9,102 nt of DNA from Faecalibacterium sp. UBA1360. GTDB lineage: Bacteria; Bacillota; Clostridia; Oscillospirales; Ruminococcaceae. The position numbers were made by a program, and so were the translations under genes. Shown here piece by piece: positions 1 to 6,933 of the stretch; positions within the stretch are counted from its first letter, which is position 1, and every line of letters begins with the position of its first letter. Below the pieces are notes generated by a model. The model was not told where the DNA came from. It searched no databases and saw only the letters and a list, made by a program, of their open reading frames with translations. The DNA is taken from positions 1-9,102 of the forward strand of contig DBRU01000085.1 in the NCBI GenBank assembly GCA_002306375.1, read 5' to 3'.

Positions 1-73
1 TCCGGCAAGCAGCCGTCCGCCAAGAAGCCACCAGCCTGCCAAGGGAACGGACGGGACAAGTCCCGTCCCTACG
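1..73 (+). repeat. Dispersed palindromic repeat, copy A
   Basis: This stretch closely matches 5269-5341 (same strand, same length) and, in reverse complement, 5101-5164. It ends in a small perfect hairpin, GGACGGGAC / GTCCCGTCC with an AA loop (49-68). The second half of the repeat is the best conserved. The copy lies upstream of the DUF368 gene promoter and may continue to the left of the window. Three copies in 9 kb suggest a REP- or MITE-like family that is abundant in this genome. I see no open reading frame with coding character in it. The copies are seen directly; the family assignment is inference. Confidence 0.75.
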
Positions 74-134
74 AACCGGGGCGAACAACCAGTCATCCCC
101 CCATCCTTTGCGCCGCCTTTGCCGCCAAAGGCTT

Positions 135-161
135 TTTTCCGCGCCGCGGATGTGGTATACT
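135..161 (+). promoter_or_regulatory. Promoter of the DUF368/PopT gene (extended -10)
   Basis: TATACT at 156-161 is preceded by TGG at 153-155, giving an extended -10 element. The -35 is poor: only a T-rich run (about 133-140) lies at the right distance, as is common when an extended -10 is present. The start codon at 233 lies about 70 bases downstream. The element also argues against translation starting at 119, which would be upstream of the transcript. Confidence 0.6.
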
Positions 162-232
162 GTGCCCTGCCGGTCCAAGGGCCCGGTCCGCTTTCCCCCT
201 CTTTTTCCGCTGCAACGAAAGGATCTTTGACT

Positions 233-1075
233 ATGCAAAACAATCGTCCCGGCCTTTTGCGCCTGGTCCTGCGCTTTGTGCAGGGCATGCTGATCGGCGT
301 GGGGGCCGTCCTGCCCGGCATTTCGGGCGGGGTGCTGTGCGTGGTGTTCGGCATCTACAAGCCCGTGATGGAACTGCTCAGCGACCCGCTGCGCCGCCTG
401 CGCACCCATCTGCCTTTGCTGGCCCCCGTCATCGCCGGGGGCGCCGTGGGGTTTTTGGGCGTGGCCAGGGTGCTGGCCTTTTTCCTGGAGACCTACCCCG
501 ACCCGTCGGTGTGCCTGTTCATCGGGCTCATCACCGGCATGCTGCCCTCCCTGTTCCGGGAAGCCGGCGAACAGGGCCGCCCCGCCGGGTCCTGGGTGTC
601 CCTGGCCGCGGCCTTCGCGGTGATTTTGGGCCTGCTGATGGGGCTGGAGCTCTTCTCAATCACCATCGCCCCCAACTTCGGGTGGTACCTGTTCTGCGGG
701 TTCTGCCTGGCCCTGAGCGTCATCGCCCCGGGCATGAGCTTTTCCACTTTGCTGATGCCCCTGGGCCTGTACACCCCCTTCGTGGACGGGCTGGGCAGCC
801 TGCGCTTCTCCATCCTGGTGCCCGCCGGCATCGGGGCCGTGGTCACGGTCATCTGCCTGGCCAAGGGCGTGGACGCCCTGTTCGACCGGTTCTACCCCTA
901 CGCCTTCCACGCCATCATCGGTGTGGTGCTGGCCGCCACCCTGATGATCGTGCCCGTGTCCGGCTTTACGGCGTCGGCGGGGGCGGCGGCCGTCAACGGG
1001 GCCTGCCTGGCGGCGGGCGTCGCGGCGGCCCTGGCCCTGGACCGCTTCAATTCCCGCATCCCCAAACAGGACTGA
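233..1075 (+). CDS. DUF368 family membrane protein, probable undecaprenyl-phosphate (C55-P) flippase, PopT type
   Basis: A 280-residue integral membrane protein. It carries the two family hallmarks, PGISGG (residues 28-33) and a second, inverted-topology-like PGMSFS (166-171), each within a glycine-rich hydrophobic segment. Further hydrophobic stretches lie near 60-86, 93-107, 121-145, 150-165, 192-210, 226-241 and 250-269. DUF368 proteins have been shown in other bacteria to return undecaprenyl phosphate across the plasma membrane for reuse in peptidoglycan and other envelope polymers (established for the family; inferred here). The ATG at 233 was chosen because AAAGGA (218-223) sits 9 bases upstream and the promoter lies between 133 and 161. 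An in-frame TTG at 119 lacks both. The gene stands alone, convergent with the ATPase gene, and ends at a strong terminator. The first 12 coding bases, ATGCAAAACAAY, recur at the start of the gene at 6403. Confidence 0.88.
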   Translation: MQNNRPGLLRLVLRFVQGMLIGVGAVLPGISGGVLCVVFGIYKPVMELLSDPLRRLRTHLPLLAPVIAGGAVGFLGVARVLAFFLETYPDPSVCLFIGLITGMLPSLFREAGEQGRPAGSWVSLAAAFAVILGLLMGLELFSITIAPNFGWYLFCGFCLALSVIAPGMSFSTLLMPLGLYTPFVDGLGSLRFSILVPAGIGAVVTVICLAKGVDALFDRFYPYAFHAIIGVVLAATLMIVPVSGFTASAGAAAVNGACLAAGVAAALALDRFNSRIPKQD

Positions 1076-1090
1076 ACCAACCGACAAAAA

Positions 1091-1125
1091 GGCAGCCCCC
1101 CGGCGGGGGGCTGCCTTTTTTCTTT
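1091..1125. terminator. Bidirectional intrinsic terminator between convergent genes
   Basis: GGCAGCCCCCC (1091-1101) pairs with GGGGGGCTGCC (1105-1115) around a 3-base loop, an 11-bp G/C-rich stem. On the + strand it is followed by TTTTTTCTTTTT (1116-1127). On the - strand it is followed by TTTTT (the A run at 1086-1090). It can therefore end transcripts of both the DUF368 gene and the P-type ATPase gene, whose stop codons lie about 16 and 30 bases away. Confidence 0.92.
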
Positions 1126-1144
1126 TTATATATCGCCGGCGGCC

Positions 1145-3790
<2,646 letters not shown>

Positions 3791-3798
3791 GTTCAGGT

Positions 3799-3805
3799 CT
3801 CCTTT
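3799..3805 (-). promoter_or_regulatory. Ribosome-binding site deciding the GTG start of the ATPase
   Basis: On the minus strand the sequence is AAAGGAG, 8 bases before GTG at 3790. No ATG with comparable spacing is in frame nearby. The next residues, MKTYELSAEEV, begin like other P2A ATPases. Confidence 0.8.
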
Positions 3806-3845
3806 CGGACTGTGAAAAATACGGGGGAAAATACGGTCTGTATAT

Positions 3846-3891
3846 AAAAAATACCCATCCGCCCGGGCATGGCACGCCCGGACGCATGAGT
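3846..3891 (-). terminator. Riboswitch-controlled terminator ahead of the ATPase gene
   Basis: On the minus strand, ACTCATGCGTCCGGGC (3891-3876) pairs with GCCCGGGCGGATGGGT (3868-3853) across a 7-base loop. This gives a 16-position stem with one G/G mismatch and two G-U pairs, followed by A and six U (3851-3846). The left arm starts inside the 3' strand of the aptamer's P1 helix (CTCA at 3890-3887). P1 and the terminator therefore cannot both form. This predicts premature termination without ligand and read-through when the aptamer is folded. Confidence 0.85.
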
Positions 3892-3989
3892 CTCATTCGC
3901 CCGGCCTTCGGCCGGGATGGCGGCACCGGGCAAAAGCCGTGGTGACGATGCCGCCGCGCGCCCCCGGGGCGCGGAATTACTCCCTCAGC
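3884..3989 (-). promoter_or_regulatory. yybP-ykoY-type Mn2+ riboswitch aptamer, ATPase leader
   Basis: A minus-strand RNA of about 105 nt. P1 pairs GC-TGAG (3989-3984) with CTCA-U-GC (3890-3884). The conserved GGGAGUA follows the 5' P1 strand and GAGAC ends at the 3' P1 strand; both are signatures of this class. Between them are a G/C-rich P2 hairpin (about 3975-3950), a P3 arm closed by GGCGGCA / TGCCGCC and containing CGUCACC, and a P4 hairpin CCCGGCC-GAA-GGCCGGG (about 3918-3902). Known members bind Mn2+ at the junction of two loops and turn on exporters. Here the aptamer overlaps a terminator at 3846-3891, so it should be an ON switch. Class assignment is from remembered consensus and has not been run through a covariance model. 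Confidence 0.85.
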
Positions 3990-4019
3990 AGGTATTTTGG
4001 ACAGAAAAAGGGGATCTTA

Positions 4020-4577
4020 TCAGGCAAGCAGGCCCTGGGCCAGCAGTTTGCAGCCCAGCAGCATGAGCACAGCGCCGCCGGCGCGCTCGGCCATGGCCTT
4101 GTAGCGCGCGCCGAACAGGTTGCCGATGCCCACGCCCAGGGCCGAACACGCAAAGGTCACGACGCCGATGAGCCCCGCCGAGGGCAGGGCCGCCACCTTG
4201 AGGGCCGCGAAGCTGACGCCCACGGCCAACGCGTCGATGGAGGTGGCCACGGCCAGGGGCAGCATGGCCTTGGGGGAAAAATCAGGGTCGGGGTCGCCGT
4301 CGTCGGGGCCGAAGCTCTCCCGCAGCATGTTGAAGCCGATGAAGCCCAGCAGAAAGAAGGCCACCCAGTGGCCGAAGCTGCCGATGAGGCCGGCAAACCC
4401 GGAGCCCAGCACATACCCCAGCAGGGGCATGAGCGCCTGGAAGGCGCCGAACCACGCCCCGCACAAAAGGGCGTGGTGGAGGCGCAGCGTGCGCACCGAC
4501 AGCCCCTTGCACACAGAAACGGCGAAGGCGTCCATGGACAGGCCCAGCGCCACGGCCAACAGGTCGAACAAACTCAT
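4020..4577 (-). CDS. mntP: Manganese efflux pump MntP
   Basis: A 185-residue, six-helix membrane protein of the MntP (YebN) family, which exports Mn2+ and protects against manganese overload. E. coli MntP is about 188 residues. The family's internal duplication is visible as GLSMDAFAVS (12-21, D16) and ATSIDALAVGVSF (111-123, D115); these aspartates match the essential membrane acidic residues. The central cytoplasmic loop is acidic, with six Asp/Glu among residues 87-99. The ATG at 4577 starts at MSLFDLL, the usual N-terminus. An in-frame extension back to 4694 would run through the riboswitch terminator and is rejected. A weak GGGGA-type ribosome site lies 7-12 bases upstream. The gene ends about 30 bases before the ATPase riboswitch with no terminator between, so the two exporters may be cotranscribed. 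Confidence 0.95.
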   Translation of the reverse strand: MSLFDLLAVALGLSMDAFAVSVCKGLSVRTLRLHHALLCGAWFGAFQALMPLLGYVLGSGFAGLIGSFGHWVAFFLLGFIGFNMLRESFGPDDGDPDPDFSPKAMLPLAVATSIDALAVGVSFAALKVAALPSAGLIGVVTFACSALGVGIGNLFGARYKAMAERAGGAVLMLLGCKLLAQGLLA

Positions 4578-4632
4578 TGCGGGTCCCCTTTCCGGCATTG
4601 CGTCAAGCGCAGATACAGCACGCGCATACGCG

Positions 4633-4687
4633 AAAAAAGCGAGACCTACCCCGCCTTGCGCATGCAAAGCAAACGATAAGTCTCGCT
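4633..4687 (-). terminator. Riboswitch-controlled terminator ahead of mntP
   Basis: On the minus strand, AGCGAGACTTATC (4687-4675) pairs with GGTAGGTCTCGCT (4650-4638), a 13-bp stem with two G-U pairs. It runs directly into a U-tract (A run 4633-4638 on the + strand). The 24-base apical region contains a small inner stem (TTGC/GCAA). The left arm includes both the conserved GAGAC of the aptamer and the P1 3' strand CTTAT. Terminator and folded aptamer are mutually exclusive, the standard logic of an ON riboswitch. Confidence 0.9.
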
Positions 4688-4773
4688 GTTTCATCTAAAG
4701 CCAGGGTCGCCCCAGTATGTTGGCCTTATCACGCGGCGGAGGTCTGCCCGGGCCGCGCCAGCTACTCCCTTAT
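4676..4773 (-). promoter_or_regulatory. yybP-ykoY-type Mn2+ riboswitch aptamer, mntP leader
   Basis: A minus-strand RNA of about 98 nt. P1 pairs ATAAG (4773-4769) with CTTAT (4680-4676). The 5' P1 strand leads into GGGAGUAGCU and the 3' strand is preceded by GCGAGAC, both hallmarks of the class. Inside are a P2 stem (CGCGG with CCGCG), an internal CCAACAUACU segment like that of other yybP-ykoY aptamers, a P3 arm (AAGGCC with GGCUUU, CUGGGG with CCCUGG as alternatives) and a short P4. The class senses Mn2+ and very often sits in front of mntP. The promoter is at 4787-4816 and the expression platform at 4633-4687. Confidence 0.87.
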
Positions 4774-4786
4774 GGATTACCAAATA

Positions 4787-4816
4787 AAGATACCACGCCG
4801 CGGAAATGTTAGTCAA
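4787..4816 (-). promoter_or_regulatory. Promoter of the mntP transcript
   Basis: On the minus strand there is -35 TTGACT (4816-4811), an 18-base spacer and -10 TATCTT (4792-4787), preceded by TGG as an extended -10. Transcription should begin around 4775-4781, immediately before the aptamer. No other good promoter was seen between here and the ATPase gene. Confidence 0.75.
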
Positions 4817-4880
4817 GGCTAATCGTCGGTGTACCGTCAGGCGGGCCGGCAAATATTACGAACTGCAAAAGGGGGCCGCG

Positions 4881-4975
4881 GGTTTTCCACCGCGTATAGG
4901 GGTTTTTCACGTTGAAAATGTTGAAAACCCTGTGGAAACCGTGGAAAACCGATTGGTTTTCCACAATCCACAACC
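4881..4975. other. Cluster of DnaA-box-like TTTTCCAC motifs with a perfect inverted repeat
   Basis: Nine-base motifs close to the DnaA box TTATCCACA lie at 4883-4891 (TTTTCCACC), 4931-4939 (minus, GTTTCCACA), 4940-4948 (minus, TTTTCCACG), 4957-4965 (TTTTCCACA, one mismatch) and 4964-4972 (CAATCCACA). Related TTTTCAAC motifs lie nearby (4911-4928 on the minus strand, and 5053-5060). GTGGAAAACC (4941-4950) and GGTTTTCCAC (4955-4964) form a 10-bp inverted repeat with a GATT spacer. An A/T-richer stretch follows (4973-4992). This could be a DnaA-binding region or replication-origin-like sequence, but no dnaA, dnaN or rpmH is in the window. It lies just upstream of the mntP promoter. The stretch 4976-5100 after it holds no gene or other structure I can support. 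Confidence 0.4.
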
Positions 4976-5100
4976 TAATTTTGTTTGTTTTCCGCCCCGA
5001 AGAGGGGTTTTGCGCCGGGTTTTGCCCCAAAAGGCCGCCGGGCGGGGGAAAGTTTTCAACAATGGGGGTGGGGGATTTTTCGGGTGGTTTCCCGGGGGAA

Positions 5101-5341
5101 GGGAGGCTTGTCCCGTCCGTTGTTTTGGCGGGCTGGTTGCTTCTTGGCGGACGGCTGCCTGCCATTGTGTCCTTCCTTTTCGTGCCCGAAAAGGAAGCGA
5201 AAAGGGCCCGCCGTTCCGATGCGGTGGCGGTTTTTCGGTTCCTTTTTGACGCCAAAAAGGAACAACACTCCGGCAGGCAACCGTTTACCAAGAAGCAAGC
5301 AACCATCCGAAAACGCGGACGGGACAAGTCCCGTCCCTACG
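5101..5341. repeat. ~240 bp nested inverted-repeat element (repeat copies B and C)
   Basis: The arms 5101-5164 and 5269-5341 are inverted copies of one another, each related to 1-73. Between them are two further perfect hairpins: CTTCCTTTT / AAAAGGAAG (5172-5180 and 5189-5197, 8-base loop) and GTTCCTTTTT / AAAAAGGAAC (5238-5247 and 5254-5263, 6-base loop). The right arm also contains the GGACGGGAC-AA-GTCCCGTCC hairpin (5317-5336). The whole element could fold into one long imperfect hairpin. It encodes no recognisable transposase, so it resembles a MITE or a large REP/BIME-type unit. Open frames crossing it translate into low-complexity Lys/Arg/Pro-rich sequence and I do not call them genes. 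Confidence 0.7.
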
Positions 5342-5390
5342 GACCAGGGCGGACAGACGCCGATACACAAACGGCAAATCGGGCGGGGTT

Positions 5391-5450
5391 ACCAACCCCT
5401 CAGTCAGCCTGCCGGCTGACAGCTCCCCTTACACAGGGGAGCCTTGGGGG
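5391..5450. repeat. REP-like double hairpin just downstream of pflA
   Basis: Two adjacent perfect hairpins: GTCAGCC-TGCC-GGCTGAC (5403-5420) and GCTCCCCT-TACAC-AGGGGAGC (5422-5442). They are flanked by outer complementary ends, CCAAcCCC near 5392 and CTTGGGG near 5443. Similar twin hairpins recur widely in gut Clostridia (recalled, not searched). The unit begins about 20 bases past the pflA stop codon and lacks a U-tract. It may stabilise the 3' end of the pflA mRNA rather than terminate it. The linker 5342-5390 holds nothing I recognise. Confidence 0.6.
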
Positions 5451-5470
5451 GCCGCCGCCATATGCCCACC

Positions 5471-6229
5471 TTATTCCCCCGGCGTGGCGCCCAGCAGCGC
5501 CTCGGCCCGGCGGACCTGGTCGGGGGTGGGGGTGGGCACGCCGTCCAGCGTGTAGGGGATGCCCAGCTTGTCCCACTTGAACCGCCCCAGGGTGTGGTAG
5601 GGCAATACCTCCACCCGGCGCACGGTCCTGAGGCCCCGGATGAACTCGCCGGTGGCGGCCAGGGCGGCCTCGTCGTCGGTCAGGCCGGGCACCAGCACGT
5701 GGCGGATCCACATATCCTTGCCGTGGTCGGACAGCCACCGGGCCATGGCCAGGATGTTGCCGTTTTCGTGGCCGGTCAGGGCCTTGTGGGCGGCGGGGTC
5801 CCATTCCTTGATGTCCAGCATGACCAGGTCGGTGTAGCCCATCAGCTCGGTGAATTTGGAAAAAAAGGGCTCGTCGGTGGTGAAGGGCTGGCCGCAGGTG
5901 TCGATGGTCGTGTGCACGCCCTTTTCCTTGGCCAGGCGGAACAGCTCGGTCAGAAAGTCGATCTGCAACAGGGGTTCGCCGCCGCTGACGGTCAGCCCGC
6001 CGTTGCGCTTCCAGTAATTGTGGTAGCGGTAGGCGTCGGCAAAGGCCCGGGCCGGGGTCTGGGCGTTCTGGTCGCTGAACGCCCAGGTCTCGGGGTTGTG
6101 GCAGTAGCGGCAGCGCATGCGGCAGCCCTGCAAAAACAGCACGTAGCGCACGCCGGGGCCGTCCACCAGGCCGAAGGTCTCGACCGAATGGACGTAGCCC
6201 AGGGGGGCGGCGTTGGAAACTTGAGACAT
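5471..6229 (-). CDS. pflA: Pyruvate formate-lyase-activating enzyme (radical SAM)
   Basis: A 252-residue cytoplasmic radical SAM enzyme. It uses S-adenosylmethionine and a [4Fe-4S] cluster to abstract hydrogen from a glycine of pyruvate formate-lyase. Visible: VDGPGVRYVLFLQGC (22-36); the cluster motif CxxxCxxC at C36, C40 and C43, followed by HNPETW; SGGEP (82-86, SAM binding); the LDIK motif (138-141); HVLVPGLTDD (177-186); and the C-terminal YHTLGRFKWDKLG typical of PflA. Length fits the family. The ATG at 6229 was chosen for AAGGAGG (6235-6241) five bases upstream and the promoter at 6263-6291. The frame stays open further upstream but there it is low-complexity antisense of the neighbouring gene. 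Its substrate gene, pflB, is on the same strand 700 bases away, separated by an oppositely oriented gene, so pflA has its own promoter. Confidence 0.97.
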   Translation of the reverse strand: MSQVSNAAPLGYVHSVETFGLVDGPGVRYVLFLQGCRMRCRYCHNPETWAFSDQNAQTPARAFADAYRYHNYWKRNGGLTVSGGEPLLQIDFLTELFRLAKEKGVHTTIDTCGQPFTTDEPFFSKFTELMGYTDLVMLDIKEWDPAAHKALTGHENGNILAMARWLSDHGKDMWIRHVLVPGLTDDEAALAATGEFIRGLRTVRRVEVLPYHTLGRFKWDKLGIPYTLDGVPTPTPDQVRRAEALLGATPGE

Positions 6230-6234
6230 GGGGG

Positions 6235-6241
6235 CCTCCTT
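6235..6241 (-). promoter_or_regulatory. Ribosome-binding site of pflA
   Basis: On the minus strand this is a full AAGGAGG five bases before the ATG at 6229. It fixes the start against the longer open frame. Confidence 0.85.
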
Positions 6242-6262
6242 GTGGGTGATGGTCTTGCCGTC

Positions 6263-6291
6263 ATCATACCATAAAACCGGCGGCGGCAAAA
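6263..6291 (-). promoter_or_regulatory. Promoter of pflA (extended -10)
   Basis: On the minus strand -10 TATGAT (6268-6263) is preceded by TGG. A weak -35, TTTTGC (6291-6286), lies 17 bases upstream. The leader is only about 30 bases. It lies back to back with the promoter at 6342-6371, so the 170-base gap 6230-6402 is fully accounted for by two divergent promoters and a short A/T-rich centre. Confidence 0.6.
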
Positions 6292-6341
6292 GCGGAAAAA
6301 ATGTGCACTTGCAAATGTGTGATAATGAAACAAAATTACCG

Positions 6342-6371
6342 GTGACAAAGGCGGTCGAGCTGTGGTACACT
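6342..6371 (+). promoter_or_regulatory. Promoter of the small membrane protein gene
   Basis: -35 GTGACA (6342-6347), an 18-base spacer and -10 TACACT (6366-6371), preceded by TGG as an extended -10. The sequence TGTGGTACACTG here is nearly the same as TGTGGTATACTG upstream of the DUF368 gene. Confidence 0.65.
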
Positions 6372-6402
6372 GAATAAAATAGGAAAGGAAGGTGCGGTAT
6401 CC

Positions 6403-6834
6403 ATGCAAAACAACCCCCATTCCGGCGGCGAAGGGTGCGGCCGGGTCCGGCTGGCCACCCTGGTGTGGGCGGCGTCGCGGCTGGTAAGCGCGGGGGTGAC
6501 CCTGGCGCTGATGGCCGCGGGACTGCTGTCCGGCACGGCGGTAAGTACGGTGTTGGGCGTTTTGGTGGTGCTGGGCATCGGGTATATGCTGCGCCGGGGC
6601 GTGCGGGTCCTGGCCTGGCTGGGTCTGGCCGGGGGCCTGGGGTCGCTGGCTCTGAACCTGATGGGCGCGGGCAGCGTGCTGCTGATGGCCCAGAAGTACC
6701 CGGTGCTGGCCGTGTACCTGGCGGCGTGCGTGATCGACGGGCTGGTGCAGACAGGGACCAACGCCCTGGCCCTGGCCGACCCGGCGTACAAGGCCTACGC
6801 CGAGCAGGTGCGGCAGGAAAACGAGGAGAAATGA
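6403..6834 (+). CDS. Small integral membrane protein of unknown function
   Basis: I do not recognise this 143-residue protein. It has a short polar, glycine-rich N-terminus with two positive charges before the first helix (MQNNPHSGG...RVRL). Four likely membrane segments follow, near residues 17-41, 44-62, 68-95 and 98-122, and then a charged cytoplasmic-looking tail (YKAYAEQVRQENEEK). RR at 64-65 and R68 separate helices 2 and 3. AGGAAAGGAAGG (6381-6392) ends 10 bases before the ATG and a clear promoter lies upstream, so it is likely expressed. Codon use is G/C-rich like its neighbours. It sits between pflB and pflA on the opposite strand, convergent with pflB and divergent from pflA. That position alone does not show a role in formate metabolism. 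Confidence 0.8.
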   Translation: MQNNPHSGGEGCGRVRLATLVWAASRLVSAGVTLALMAAGLLSGTAVSTVLGVLVVLGIGYMLRRGVRVLAWLGLAGGLGSLALNLMGAGSVLLMAQKYPVLAVYLAACVIDGLVQTGTNALALADPAYKAYAEQVRQENEEK

Positions 6835-6835
6835 T

Positions 6836-6860
6836 GCGGCGGGGGCATGGCCCCCGCCGC
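6836..6860. terminator. Strong G/C hairpin just after the membrane protein gene
   Basis: GCGGCGGGGGC (6836-6846) and GCCCCCGCCGC (6850-6860) form a perfect 11-bp stem with an ATG loop, starting two bases after the stop codon. It lacks a U-tract on the + strand (AAAA follows). It may act as a pause or mRNA-end structure together with the next hairpin. Confidence 0.5.
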
Positions 6861-6893
6861 AAAACACCCCCCGCGTCAGCGACGCGGGGGGTG
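6861..6893 (-). terminator. Terminator of pflB (possibly bidirectional)
   Basis: CACCCCCCGCGTC (6865-6877) and GACGCGGGGGGTG (6881-6893) form a perfect 13-bp stem with a 3-base loop. On the minus strand the stem is followed by TTTT (6864-6861), which suits termination of pflB, whose stop codon lies 41 bases upstream. On the + strand the trailing sequence CCTTGGTTT is a poor U-tract, so termination of the convergent gene here is less sure. Confidence 0.75.
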
Positions 6894-6933
6894 CCTTGGT
6901 TTACAGCAACACGGCGGCAGACCGCCGGGGGGC

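Noticed and set aside
119..232. N-terminal extension of the DUF368 gene from a TTG at 119
   Set aside because: It would start upstream of the predicted -10 (156-161), lacks a ribosome site and adds residues not typical of the family. The ATG at 233 has AAAGGA at good spacing.
3992..4045. Separate promoter for the ATPase transcript inside the mntP 3' end
   Set aside because: Only scattered matches were found (TTGCCT, and CAAAAT 22 bases later). No -35/-10 pair has acceptable spacing or an extended -10 like the other promoters here.
4578..4694. N-terminal extension of mntP
   Set aside because: It crosses the riboswitch terminator and adds 39 residues absent from MntP proteins, which normally start with MSLF-like sequence.
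4993..5012. Small hairpin CCCC-GAAGA-GGGG followed by TTTTG as a terminator
   Set aside because: The stem is only four base pairs, the U-tract is short and no gene ends there.
4806..5580. Overlapping open frames on both strands in the repeat-rich stretch (147, 172, 222, 144 and 104 codons)
   Set aside because: They translate palindromic repeats into Lys/Arg/Pro/Gly-rich low-complexity sequence. They lack ribosome sites and conflict with each other.
6310..6340. Possible Rex or FNR operator near pflA (TTGTTTCATTATCACACA on the minus strand)
   Set aside because: One half matches a Rex-like TTGTT, but the other half matches at only about three of seven positions. It is not good enough to call.
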